A stretch of 64,000 bases of DNA, from contig CM055827.1 of NCBI GenBank assembly GCA_029582265.1, positions 2,837,423 through 2,901,422 of the forward strand, given 5' to 3'. The translations under genes and the position numbers were made by a program. The notes below the pieces were generated by a model that worked only from the letters and a program-made list of their open reading frames with translations, searched no databases and was not told the DNA's origin. This document shows positions 12,992 through 26,900 of the stretch, one piece after another; position 1 is the stretch's first letter; the number at the start of each line of letters is the position of its first letter. The stretch is from Zoroaster sp. YZ-2022 (lineage: Eukaryota > Echinodermata > Asteroidea > Forcipulatida > Zoroasteridae).

Positions 12992-13596
12992 ATCGTCAAT
13001 CGTGATATTGTAATGTGTATTTTATACATAATTGAATAGATCACAGGGTAGAATACACAGTGTTTGTTTAAAACACTTAATTTCTCAATCACCATATTGA
13101 TTTAAAGCCAAATCTATAATGTGGTTTCTATATTGTGTAGCCAGCATGGATCTTTATATAAAACATTGTATAGCTCCATGTAAAGACTAAACATGTATGA
13201 TTGCAGGGGATATGTGCCCCAAAGCACCTCTACACTGTAGACAGTTGCGTACCTCGGGTTCCAAAATGCTGAAACATTAGTTCTCCGAAAATTTTCCATA
13301 AATTCTTTGAAAAGTCCCAACAAATTTATCTCAAAATTATTTTTAAAACTGAACCCATCAAAGCCTTAAACGGATTTTGGGGATGGAAGTCTTTAGTATA
13401 TTGCATGATTGAATGCATCAGGTCTGTGGGTTAAATTTCGCAATATGAAAAAAGCGCCTTATTATTATAAAGTATTTTGTAACAGTATTGTGTAGACAAC
13501 ATAACAGAAGCGGTTGACCAATGCATGACTGCAGTGGTATATACTCATGAGGGTGGTGATTCAAGTTTCTTTTGTAAATATTACTGAGGGTATATG

Positions 13597-13869
13597 TTTC
13601 TGTTTGCGGTAACACCATGTGATTATCCACTCTAGCTTAGTAGAATAGTTCTTAAAATAACTTATCTAACTTAAGTAGATAAGGGATCGGGGAATGATGC
13701 TAGTCAAAACGTTGAGACCACTTAGCGACATATCTCACTTAGCGACAGTGAAGATAATTACAAGAAGTCCCCCCATCCCTTATCTACTGAGCGACAGTAG
13801 ATTAGCATGATAAATTCTTTCAAGAACTATTCTGCGAGAGTAGATAATCACATGGTGTTACCGCAAACC
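13597..13869. mobile_element. MITE with ~50-bp inverted termini
   Basis: The left end GTTTGCGGTAACACCATGTG (13601) and the right end CACATGGTGTTACCGCAAAC (13849-13868) are inverted. The match continues through GATTATC(C/T)ACTCT and AGAATAGTTCTT for about 50 bp. Inside are inverted AAGTAGATAAGGGAT / ATCCCTTATCTACT stretches and repeats of CTTAGCGACA. Relatives sharing the CATGGYGTYACCGCAA end occur at 2.6, 21.1, 26.9, 35.2 and 45.5 kb. Confidence 0.75.
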
Positions 13870-14743
13870 AAAATCCTATAAATCTTTCATTACTGAGGGT
13901 GTTAACAAATTTATAAAAAAGTAGATATGGAGTATAATCTGATTGTGCAATTAACTTTTTAAGTCTTTAACGAGGTTAAACTTCAAATATGAACAGTAAC
14001 ACACTTTGGAACTAAAAACATTTTTAATATATGTGTTACAATGTGTACAAACATTATGTGAGAATACTGTGATAAAATCATGAACACTAACAATAAAAAT
14101 GGTTATATGTAGGCCTATACTGCATACATATAGATTAGAAAATACCCTTTCATACTTTTTCATGATTGAAAGGCACGTTTTACATACAGTACACAAACTT
14201 ATTTTATGACAACTGTGAAATTACACGCTTTCACCCTTGTTGATGAATACTGGCTTATTAACTGGCTTCCCCAATTGTCGTAATAAGGCACATGGGATCG
14301 GTTATTTCAGATCCCTTCTATGTAATTACAGTCAAAGATTACTTCTCTGACATCATCACTTAAACAATAAAAGTATGCAGCATATCCATTTTGTAAACGA
14401 GTCCACATTTAAAAAGAAACTCCTTCAAAGCCCCCCCCCCCTTACAAATGTAACCACAACAGTCTCTCTGTTATGAGAATAATGTTAGTTTGGTCCACTG
14501 AATTCATATTCCACTGGCGATTCTATATTGTGCTATCTCTGAACTGGTGTAAAAATACAGAAACTTAACAAATAAACATCACACAAATAGTAACTCAGAA
14601 CATGGACAGGATATTTTTCTGGAAAATATAAATCCGTCAAGAAAATAACAGAAACTATAGGCCTATTAGCAAAGACGATGGTGATTATCGCACTGAAATT
14701 TAGGCAGTTAATGATGATGGTTTAGATCTTTTATTATGTCATG

Positions 14744-14994
14744 CTATATTTTGCCAAAGCCATGGGCTCCTCGAACCGCATATTCCATCATATTCTGCAG
14801 CTCACTTGGATCATCAACCCCCCTGGGGAGTCGTAGTATCTGTGCACATGTTGAACTGCTTGGCAATCTCATGATGTTTGGTTCTCTTGTATAGAATTCA
14901 ATTTGTAAGTCATATGGAAACCCACAGGGTGGAATTGCGTTTGCTCCTGTCCAGAATTCAAGTACATTGGGGAGTGAGATCGCAGCTCGTCCAC
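14744..14994 (-). CDS. Last HECT exon carrying the catalytic cysteine
   Basis: Acceptor TTTCAG precedes the exon, which completes codon 562 and ends at the TAG stop (14744-14746). It encodes the HECT C-lobe: LEFWTGANAIPP, the cysteine loop LPSSSTCAQILRLPR (Cys611) and the C-terminal GAHGFGKI, which matches the usual FG-containing end of HECT domains. Because the YR element lies upstream in the transcript, this exon is cut off from the start codon in the present allele unless the whole insert is removed or spliced out. Confidence 0.85.
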
Positions 14995-17900
14995 CTGAAA
15001 TAAATTTTTGAAATTTGTTATGATTAATGTTAGTCTCTTTCCACAGTATATAGATTTAGAATTGTAGAACAACGGTCAGAGCTATAAACCTGAAACATGT
15101 AAAATAGTACAGTAATTTGCAATCCTTACTGTTGAAAAATAAAGTTTATACCAGGGCAGTCCAATATTTTTGGGGGATAATTCCGACTGACGCAGGGGTC
15201 AAAAGACGTCAGGGAGGTCAGGTCCACCTTGCTCCCTTACGAACTCCTGAAAATGACACTTTGTGTAAGATTTTTTGCATAGAAATATACAAATGAAACA
15301 AAAAACAAACAAACGAACACAGGCCGGGGAAGATGCAGGGCTTTCATTATTTTGTTGTTGTTGCGTTAGCAGACATTTTGGCTACAAAAAGGCAATTTTA
15401 GCTAAAATATTTGTTTTCTTAGAATTTTTATTGCGATAATTGCAGATCAACTATTTTCCAGATGCATCTAAAAAAGTTTCACATTTTATTTATTTATAAA
15501 ATAATTTACTATTTAATTAATTAATTGGGTGGGGGGGCTGTACAAATTGGTGTGGCGAAAGCTCCCCCCTAGAGAAATGTGGTTTTTACATTTAACACCA
15601 AGGTTCAAATTTGTTGTGACCTAAAACTTTTGGTTATTAATATTGTAATGAAAAGTATGGACGGATCCATACAGACAATGTAGGGTGTGGGGGGAGGGGT
15701 GTGACACAGCAACTATAAAGGGACACCAAAAACCTATAGGGAATTCTACACAGGGCGAGGAAAAATGAGGGGAACATCCCTCTTCGCCCTATACCCCAAT
15801 GAATCCACCGCTTTTGTTTTTTGTTGATATTTACTTGAATTGAGCATCCCACGGTCAGCAAATTATAATTTAACTTACTTGATGCCTTCTCTAGGAACAC
15901 TTCGAAACAGTAAACTGTGTCTTCCTCCAAAGTGTGATTATTTGAGCCAAGAGGTGCATAGTCGATATTGTACAACTTCCTCATATCACAGAATGTCAAG
16001 GGCGGTAAAGCCTTCCACACAAAAAGTGGGCGGACGGAATGTGCATTTCTTCCCTAAACACGCATACATGTAACAAAGAACAACCAGGACACCAGAATGC
16101 GTTTGTGTTGGTGTATTCGGCACAATTGACTGACTGTCTGACAAACACTCTGACAAATTAACATTCGGCTCATTAATTTGTAATAAATTAATACATTATG
16201 TAAAATTTAACAAGATTACGGAACAAGACAGTGCTGTAAGCCGACTACGAAAAACTCACCCTGTCTTTTTTTCTTTTCCTACAGGATGAGAAACGTAGGT
16301 CTGATTCATGCGTTACAGCCAGTCCCAGACAGGACATGTTCCTTGTTAGGTTTTTTACTCAATTTTCCTTATGCTACGATATCGATAGTAGTAAAACAAT
16401 AATCACAAGCCAAGTGATTTTGATACTGATAACATATCACTGACGCTATCGTTGACATACCCGTCTTTCGCATTCTCGGACTTCCACCGTCCGTGTCTCT
16501 TAAATAATCTATCTGGAACGCCCGATTGTGCGGCAACCGTGGCACCCCCTGCCCTGAGACTATGCAATCCAAACTTGGAAACATCATCCACTACCGGCCG
16601 AAGGGCGTCTAATACCACTTCTCTGACACGGGTATATGACATAGGCTGATTGGTTTCTCTAAGTTTGTAGCCTTCTCTTACTTTTGATAAGCTACGGAAT
16701 ATAAATGAATCTGGACTTTGGACCTGGGCAAGTGATATATATGTCTTAAGCATTTCAACTGGGCAATATTTGGAATAAGATTTACTTATAACAAGTGACC
16801 TTCCTTCATGATAAATATCCGTTTTGCTTGATGGAATAGACAATTTTAAACCTTGGTCGTTAAATGTGACATGACCTAACCGTATGGATGAAAGTTCATT
16901 AAACCTGAGGAAACCCGAGTAAGCTAGAAGACACATTACAACTGTCCTTATAGACATTAGATTAACTACTGTAAGGTCTGAATGTTGCTTAATATGCAAG
17001 TCTACCATCTCTCTTAATATACAAGGGGTTACAGGTTCTTTTTTCTGTTTAGGTATCGAAAGTGATCTTCGGAGCCCTTCCGAAGTATATTTAACTGTAG
17101 GCGATTGAGTGGGATCATCAACTCCAGCTGTCTTGTGAGCCCATGAAATAGCCGATATGGCTTTAATTATGGGGGCTGGTGAACGACATGACTTACTGAG
17201 AACAACTAGATACAATGAAATATGGTAGGGGTGTGCCTGAATAGATTTCATATCATATTTCTTTGCCCATTCAGACCACTTATTAAATGCGCACGAATAT
17301 GCCTTAACTGTGGAATCTGCTCTTGACTTTAGGATAATTTGTGGTAACTCTTCAGCAAGATCTCTCAGATCGTCGCAAATGTCCTGTCGCTTTTCTGTCC
17401 ATATGCCACTGTCGAATATGACCTGTGAAATGCGTAAACACCGAAATATACATGTATGTTAAAGTTACTTCCTTAAATGTTATTTGTATCTGTAAAATCC
17501 AACCTCAGTGCTAGAATTTTGCTTCTGACAATATTGCCGAGAAATTCAATATTTCCTCCTCTACCCGGAATAAAAATTCCGCTGTCTCTTGGAATTTCAT
17601 AAATTTCTACCACTGCTCTTATTGGATTATAACCGTCTGGGAAGAGCATCGGCCAATATGGCGCAGAAAACCATCGTGGACAAATCAATGTCCCAACTAT
17701 ACCTTTGTATTTTCCATGTGTTTAAGGACTCTGGGTATCAAAGAGATTGGGGGAACAACCCAATTGTTTTCATCTTTCCAGTTAACTGTAAATGCGTCTA
17801 TTTCTTCGCATCCTGGATTCCAATACCGGGAATTGAATCGAGGGTTTTTGTTATTGTAGTAACTGGCAAATCTGTCCACAGAATGTGGACCCCATAGATT

Positions 17901-20900
17901 ATCCAGAAACAAAAAAACTTGTTCCGAGACTGCCCAATCATCTTGATCAATAATTCTACTAAGTTTATCTGCTCTCTCGTTTTTTGTTCTTGGGACCCAT
18001 TCCATTTCGATGTGAATATTATGACACAGACATGTCTTACAAATACTCAAAGCAATCTCCTGTAAATCTTCCTTCATACTGCCTCTGGTTGTTATTCTAA
18101 CAACAGCCTGGTTATCTGTAAACCACTTAGTCCTTCGGCAGGACAATTTTGTTACAATAGACTTGAGAACTAAATCTACCGCCTTAAGCTCTCTCCATGT
18201 GGAGCTCTTTTTGGCGTCATTGCCATCCCACATACCTTGAACAGTTTCTTCTCCTGTATCTACCAGATACCCACCAAAACCTGTGGAACTTGCGTCCGAG
18301 TAAACTATCTTAGAGCATTCCTTGCGAATTCCTATCGCACCTACATTCATTGTATCTATGTTCCTCCTCCAGAAGTCCAGCTCACTCTCTGCGTCTGCTG
18401 AAACGCTTACCTTTGAATCCCACGCGAACCTAGATTCAATGCACAAATTCAAATATTTGGTCATTACATTAGACACATTGCCCGTTACCAAATTGGTTGA
18501 TATTATTTTACCTACAAGTCTGGCCAGAGACCTTGCTGTCGTTATACCTGAACTGATTGATTGTATTTCTTGTTTTATGCTCAAAATGCATCTCTGTGGT
18601 ACACAGAAAAACCCCGATTCTAAATTTATTTCATAACCTAACCATACTGCCGACTTTGCTGGTGTCCAAACACTTTTGAACATTAGAATAAAACCTGAGC
18701 GGATAATATCTTCTTTCACCTGTTTACTGGCTAATAACGCTTCTGATAAGGTAGGTGCAAAACCTAAACCATCGTCTAGGTAAACTAATATTGATTTACC
18801 TTCACCCCGCCACTTTTTTACTAGCGGTCTCATGAGTTTTGTAAATATAAACGGTGCAGAAGACAGGCCGAAGGGAAGCTGTTTGAACCTATAGAATGAC
18901 TGCACTCCTTGAACTTCCCATGCGAAACCCAAGTACTTCACATGTTGTGGCCATACGTCAACATGGTGATAACCTGATTTGAGATCAAACTTGAAAACAT
19001 AACCACCCTTTCGTAAAAACATGAGCGCAGTGCGCATGTCTTCATATTTTACGGACACTTTCTCCAAATATTCGTTAAGTAACCTCAGGTCCAAGATCAG
19101 ACGTTTCTTTTCGTTACTCTGAACTGATACTGTTAGGGGACTAACAACCTTGGGTCTGACCTTTGTCACCTCTATAGTACCTAATTTAAGTAAATCTAGA
19201 ATAGCTTTGATGACAAATTGTTTATGATTCAAGGACGATTTGTTGTTTTTGCTAAGCATAGCCGGGGGCTCAGAATGAAGAGGTAATATATAACCTTGTT
19301 CCACAACTTTTAATATAAATCAGGTGCAGAAATAGACCGCCAAAATAAACTATGATCTCTCAACCTGCCTGCAACTTTGATACTTAGCTCTGCATTTTGT
19401 TCATATTCAAAATAGTTATCAACTACATATTGAGGGTGAAAATCTGTATTTTCTATATCACAATCTTCAGCAGACTTAACTTTAATGGCCTGACGTTCCT
19501 GCGACTGCGGTTGATGGCTTGAGGAAATTGAATCTGGTTGGGCATGTCGCCTTCCAGTGAGTGAAGCTGCCACACACGAAGCATGCTCCTCCTCTAACTC
19601 TGTTGAGACTGGTATCATATGGGGAAAATTGACCTGAGCGACGAAAAGAACTACCGCTACTACCAGCGGGCTCCATGTTCCCGCTGTTATCCCACTTAAA
19701 CCGCTTCTGTTGCTGAGCTGATGTCGATGCGGCCACTTTCTTTTGCTTGATCTTCCTTCCAGCCCTGTTGATTTTCTGATCGTCATCATCATCTGCTAGC
19801 TGATGTGCCTCGTACTCGGAGACTGTGGCCCAGCCGTAAGTACTAGAATCTGCCAATCTGATCAATTTCTGACGTCTATCTATAAGTGCGACTGCATTCT
19901 TCAAATCGGCTTGTAGATCCAGCTGAGCCGAGTCGCTGCAGTCATCTGCTTTCTCAAGAGCTGACTGAATGGTATCTCTAACTTCTGTGTAAGAAGATTA
20001 TGAAACCCAATTGCCATCATTATATATAATTTTATATAAATTAGTATTTATATATTTTTTAAGGTGTGGAACTCGTGCCGTACCAACGTGAAGTGAAGAC
20101 CTTACAACACTGCCCACTACTTAAGTACTTGCTCATGCACCGTGAAGAAAGCAAATATATTCTAATTCGCACCTGGTCGCTCAACCGAATATATTTAAAT
20201 TTCTTCCCTAAACACGCATACATGTAACAAAGAACAACCAGGACACCAGAATGCGTTTGTGTTGGTGTATTCGGCACAAACACTTGAAGGTTAAAGAAGG
20301 TTGAAGGGTAAATTTTAATTGGGGCTTTTAAATCCACAATCAACCTAATTTGATAACACATGTTACACTTCATTGATACTTGCAGGTTAAACTCAAACTG
20401 CCTCTGATTTCCCTCTCTACGCCACTTAGCTTTTGTTGCGTCCTTCAACTTCTGCGTCAGCGAAAGTGTCGATTTGGAATGCAAATCCAAAAACTCTGCT
20501 TTGGTGTTGCTTAGTTTTCGATCGAAGACTTGCGAAAACTCCGATAGCATAGACCTGATGTCTTCCTTGGTAGCTGGTTGGTCGTTGTTGGACATTATTG
20601 GTTGCAACATAGTCGTGTATAAGGTGTAAAATAAATGTCGATTGCATGAGATTTTTTAAGGTGTGGAACTCGTGCCGTACCAACGTGAAGTGAAGACCTT
20701 ACAACACTGCCCACTACTTAAGTACTTGCTCATGCACCGTGAAGAAAGCAAATATATTCTAATTCGCACCTGGTCGCTCAACCGAATATATTTAAATTTC
20801 TCTTCACATCTTCCCAGAGTGTCCCAAGGCCCTCTTGAAATTGCACAATAGCTGGTTGTACCCTACGGAAATAATTTATTAAAATTACATACCAAGATCC

Positions 20901-23900
20901 AAGTGAGACATACCTTTTGAAAACAAGGTTCCATAAAAATAAGGTAAGTCTGTATTTGCTAAAACATGAAACAAATTATATACAAACTATTCTTTCATAC
21001 AATATTAAATATTTTTATGCCTAAGATGTACTATCTACTTTGTAGTTGTACCACCAGTTCTTTTCAGAACTTATTACTACTCAATTGAGATTCCACATGG
21101 TGTCACCGCAATTAGTCTTACTTATCTACTTTGTTGTTCATTGTTAAAATAAATGTCCAATTGAACATCAGCAAACTGAAATGTCAAAACATTATTGTTA
21201 TTTTTTTATTTTATTTTTTTTATTTTTTGGGGTTGAATGTCATCAGCCTACTCAATGAAAACCATCTAATATCACAGGCATACCTGTAGTACATGAAATG
21301 AGTCAACAGATCTCGGGTTAGAGTATCACGATGTCTGAACGTACATGTATGTACATTTGACACCCCTTGGTCGATGAGCCAGTCGGTTAGCTGTGAAATC
21401 ACGTCATCAAAGTTGTCCGATGTACTCTTCATTATCTAAAATGAATTGTGTTAAAATATAATTTTCTTTAAAAAGAGAAATACATATTATTAAACAGATG
21501 GATGAAATGAGGAAAGGAGTGAGGAATTAGATTCCAGTGAAGTGCTTATACAAATTAGTATGGTTTAGTGGTGCACCATATGCAGCCTCATATTAATTAA
21601 AACAGTTTCCTCAAACTGACATGGTATAATTATTTCATTTGATGAATGCACTACATGTATTATTATCTGTAAACCAAGTAAGCTTCAAGCAATAATTATT
21701 CAGTTGAGTCTGGTCATTTTGGCACATTACCCAAACTACCATATCTTCTCAGTGCATTGATATGTGTGATAAATATCAAGATTACACACTCGCTGTCTCG
21801 GTGATAGTTTATTTCATAATTGAAAAGCATGTTCACTGAACATTGCAGGTGAACATGTTCATCCAAACATTTTCATTTCATGAACTGCTGTCTTCTTTTT
21901 TCATGACGAAGATACCTACAAATATAGCCTGTTTTCAAAATGAAGAAAAGTGCATACATCAAGAAAGATAATTTCGCTATACCTTCTTCAGATTTTCCCG
22001 TGAGACTTGGTCAGGTACATCATGTATCTCCTCTAAGTCTATTTCTGTGGAACTCTGAGTCATCAAGTTGAACACGCATGGACTTAGAGCACAAAGCCCA
22101 GGTCCACCATGAATTAGGCTCCAGCGGACAAACTGACCGGCAAGTGTATACTTCCCTTCTCTGAGGCTCTGGATACTGTACGTAAAATACAGTTTACCAT
22201 TAATGTTGTCAAACACTCCCATTCTTTGCGAAACATCTTGCATCAGAAGCCTGCAGGTGTTACAAATATAGGCTTGTAAGAGAAATACGAGTATCAGAAA
22301 TGTAAGCAGTGGTTACAAAATTATGACATTTTTCCCTTCAATGACATGCTTTTATACGCATTCCAAAGACAATGGGAAAAAGCACAGATGAGTCATTTGG
22401 GATTCGAACCCATGACCTTCTGTATAGAGCAGTGAAAACATCAGCTTCTCTTTATGTATCGTTTACGAGAAAATGTATTTAACTTTTTGGTATGTATTAA
22501 TGGTGCAAAAATTTTCATGCGCATGCACATATTATCACTGTTTTCTTGAAAAATACATCATATCAGATGATATAACTTGACGTGATGATTGTTCCATTAC
22601 CATCTTTCAAGCAAGTGAGTTTTTATAAATATTCTGTAAAATTATTATTGAACAATGCCACTAACTTGAAAAACTCTCTTCTAGGGCCTTCTTTTGTGGC
22701 AAGAAGTGTGGAGTGAAGAAGTCGCTTCCGGTTGATAATGACTGTTGTTTGGTCACCTGTTCGTTTACTGATATGTCGTTGCAATATATCCTCCAAACTT
22801 TCATATGGTCTATACACAACAAAAATAACAGTCTCATGATATACTTAAAACATCAATTTCAGAATGTTTGCAAAACATTTCTTTTTTAAAGAGTTTGCAT
22901 CTTGTAATGGATTATAATATCTAACGTGACTCTTAAGATATGATTTTTTGAAATTATTACAGTTTGATTTACATTAATTTCACACCATGTGATGTCATCA
23001 TGATGTGTTGACTTTGAAGTGAATCAAGAAATCATAATTATTTCTTTATGTAAAGTTTCAGACCTCCAAGTTAAAAACTAAAACCGCAGTATTGCTAAAG
23101 ATGCTAAACTTTGTTTGTATCAGGATGATCAGTATTTTTTGGTTATGAAGAAACTCAAAGAATTAGGTCACACCCTATGTCATTTTGTAGCATAATATTC
23201 AAGACTTTTCATATGTAAAAAAATTGTAACATTATATAATGTTGTTCATAAGATATGATTTTTGGAAACATTAAACTTTGATTTTAATAGTGTAATTTGA
23301 CACCTGATGACACATTTAAACAGTTAATCTACAGGTTAATTTACAAGTTGAGGTCTATGTACATGTCAAGTAAAGTCTGTATGAAAAACATTGGTGAGAA
23401 GGTTCGAGGAGAAGAAGAAAGCAAGGGAAATCTTTTTAGTAAAAATGTGTTTAGTAACCAAATGGGCTTACATTTCTGCAGAGGCCTCAGCAGTAGAATT
23501 GATGGCATGTGAGACATGCATGGTCTGTTCATCCTCTGTGTCATCACCATCCTCAATCACATTCATGTAATTACTATAAGGGCTGTTGTTTTGTGAGGAT
23601 GTGGATGCTGCCTGAAAGTACATATAGGTGAAACACTTTGTACAATATGCATGCTTACAAATTATATTTAAAGTGCAACTTTACATATTTTATCAAATAT
23701 CTATGCTTGATGGCTTAAAACTAAGTTGGCAGTCTTTGTGTAATAAAGTTAAGGGGGGGATGTTGTGTGAGTTCATAGGAATTCAGCAGTGGAAATGTAA
23801 ACAAAAAGAAAAATAAAATGCCCAAGAACTTAGGTTACCTCTAATTATTTACGACTATTATCTAAGACACACATCTAACAAGGCAATTCACAACAATGTC

Positions 23901-26900
23901 TAGAACTACCTTTTGAAAATGAAAAAATCTTTCACAAACCTGAACCACAATTCTGAATTGCTGCCTAGGAGGATAACATCATTTTTGTTCTCATATGATA
24001 GTTCATTTGCACAAAAACCCACAAATTGGGAATTAAAATCTAAAGTCTTGTCAGTATAGCTACAAGGCTATATTGACAGGGGGAAAACAAGCTTTTACTT
24101 TTTATATACTTAAAACATAATTTTAAAACAATCACAGAAAACAGTATAAAACATGAACCTCTGATTTTAAATTGTTTATAAAATGTTGTATTGTAGGATG
24201 GAGGTTTCCTTCATCCTTGATTGTAGCAATACAACATAATATGCTTCCTCTGACTGCACTGCACCAAATGGCTGTTAGGATCCCAAAATGTTGAGTCCCT
24301 CCTGAAAACAGTATAAAAACAGGCCCACAAAAGTATCCCAAAAACATGATGAAAACATGTTCCTACTGAGGATTGTGACTGACGGTTGTTTTTAATAAAG
24401 AAAACCAAAATCAAATTTCATTGAAATCTATTCGAATGTAATAACACCGATTTTATTTTTCATATGTCAGACAATAAGGCCTAACTTTTGATAAATTATC
24501 AATGGTGTACAGGTGGAGTCCATGTTCTAAATTTGGGAAATGCTATTACCATGAATGTCACTGTTGGAGTATTTGGTTGTATAATCGGTGACTGTGTTCC
24601 TTCAACTATGCTGTCAGCACCCTGTCAACAAAATAAACAATAAAGTATAAGCAAATAAGCACACAAAATACTGTCCAAATATTGTTTACATTAAAACATA
24701 TAAATATGATATGACCATTAAGATTACCTGTTTAATATTTCTTAGAACAAACTCATTTTCTTAAAATGTTAATTTCTTTCATTATAAACAAATACAAATA
24801 CAAACCTCATTGCACGTTGTTCTAGTTCGTCTAAATATTTCGGGAAGTTCGTTTTCCTCATCTGATGAGAACATCTGTTAAAAGAATGGGAGTGTTTATA
24901 TAGGCCTACTTATACATGTAATTCATAAAATGCACGATTGTAGGTTCAATAAACAGACTCTTTGTATAAAATAACAATAGACCAATTATTTTATGAGAGT
25001 GAATACACAACTTGTAAATTTATCATCCAATCACAATGCTACATTACATATAGAGAGGCCATTACAAGTTTAGCAAATAATTGATGTATTTTCACAATAC
25101 CTCTTCCATGAAAGTAGTTTCAAGATACACACGGACAGGATGCGTCTTAATGTATGTGAAAAACTCGCCCATGGAAAAAGGATTTCCGTTGATTATTTTT
25201 GGAAGCTCTTCTCCATTAAAGGTGGAAAGTTTGGAGATCAAATCACTCAGCAATAAGTCATTTGCTTTGTTGATTCCGCCTGGGAAATACACGTTTTGAA
25301 TAAGCTCCAGAACAGTCTCCAATGAAGCATCTCGCTCCACATCTAGTTTCAAAGATCCACCACCTTTTGCTGCTGTTACCATCTTGTGTGTACTTCCATC
25401 TTTATCTTTATGCTTCCACCCTGTCTGGATACGTAGCGTTTTGGACTTGGTCTTTCCAGATGGTTGTTGTTGCCGCTTGCTTTGAAACATGGTCCTTAGT
25501 CTATGAACTACAGGTAGAGCACTTGATTGCTCTGAAGATAAAACAAGAGATGACAAGGAATGAATAACAGACCACCAAAATATGTGCACTGTAATAACTT
25601 ATGTGAGTGGCTTACAAGTGATTTGTGGATAAAACACTATCCCATGGGAATATGCAAATAATGAAAGTTGGAATATGACTTTTCATACCTTGGCACAGTA
25701 TATTTTAAAATGTTTAAAGATGAGGTTCCATTTCATGAAAAGCATCAAAAAGTAGTTTTTTATGTACTTATTAGTTATGTGAAGGGAAACAGGTCAACTT
25801 CTACCCCAGCCAACTTGTACCCCTGCCAACTCGTACCCCAAACCATCAAGGCCTATATTAAACAAACTTTGTAGAAAGAAGTCTTTTTAGAACACTTCTT
25901 TTACAGGATAAAATCCAATATTAATTCACTTTATCTACTTCCAGGGTGGGGAACAAAATTTAATTTCCAAAGAGGAAATCGTTTTTATTAAACTTTAATA
26001 AATGATAACTTTGAGAGAAAAGCAAACCCTTGAAATATTTCATACAATTAATTCATATTACTTTAAAATCGGCGAGCGGCAGCAGAGACAACACAAAGAT
26101 TACGAGTTGGTAAGGGTGAGAGTTGCCTGTTAAAAGATAAAGTGCAGCTTTGGTGATTGCATGGTTAATTTATCCATTCCATCGAACGCAGTAATCATAC
26201 TTACTGTCTATGCTCTCCTTGCATTTTTGTTTGATTCTGACTCTGTCTCCAACTTTGCAAACACCAAGTAACCCAAACTCGGTATCTGTTAAACAAACGG
26301 CTTCTTTTGGGCTGACCTATGAAACAAATATTGATACAGTGAACATTGGCAATAAACTTGGATGGAAAGAATTATTGTTTTAAGCCAGCACTGCATTCCA
26401 AAAAAATGGCATCTGTGCCACCAATGTACATATTTAAAAATATACTACTTTTTATCGTTTATTTGTAACACCAGGTTATTCATCGTGAAGGAGATACAGC
26501 CTGAAAGAACCGTATCACATTGTATTCAACCTCGTTGCGAGTAGTTCAGGAGACCATACCGTTTTCTCACGCAGTGAATATGGTTCAGGAGAACATGACT
26601 TACGGGTTAATCAGGGAAGATTTTCACGCCTGATAGCCTGCCTAATCTTCTCCTGAAGAAGATTAGAGCAGGCTAATCGAAACGTAAAGAATAACCTGTG
26701 AAGTCCCTATGGTTCTCCCTGAACCATATTAACCCGTGAAGTCCCCATGGTTCTCCCTGAACCATATTTCTCACTTAGCGACAGTAGAGAAAAACGAGTT
26801 GCCCGAAATTGGTTCTCCCTTGAACCTTTCTCACTTAACGAAGGTTGAGATACGAGTTGTGCGATACGGTTCTTTTCAGAACCTGTATCTCAGCTTCACG

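Larger units (their letters stand above)
16045..20801 (-). mobile_element. Ngaro-like tyrosine-recombinase retrotransposon
   Basis: In its own orientation (minus) the order is: A1 (20801-20651), start of gag, B1-A2 (20279-20054), rest of gag with a zinc knuckle, RT-RNase H, tyrosine recombinase, B2 (16125-16045). The A copies (151 bp) and B copies (81 bp) are identical. The 6-bp core ATTTCT is present at the left end (16045-16050), at the B1/A2 junction (20199-20204) and at the right end (20796-20801). Omitting the element with one core restores the HECT exon frame exactly. That and the absence of a longer duplication fit site-specific recombination of a circle. There is no methyltransferase-like domain between RT and YR, so Ngaro-like fits better than DIRS proper. 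Three one-base frame breaks are present (gag, gag/pol boundary, end of RNase H region). Confidence 0.9.

Noticed and set aside
18322..18636. + strand frame of 104 residues opposite the RT gene
   Set aside because: Shadow of the reverse transcriptase frame on the other strand.
16403..20610. DIRS proper (inverted terminal repeats, methyltransferase-like domain)
   Set aside because: Repeats are split direct copies and no methyltransferase-like domain separates RT from the recombinase, so Ngaro-like fits better.
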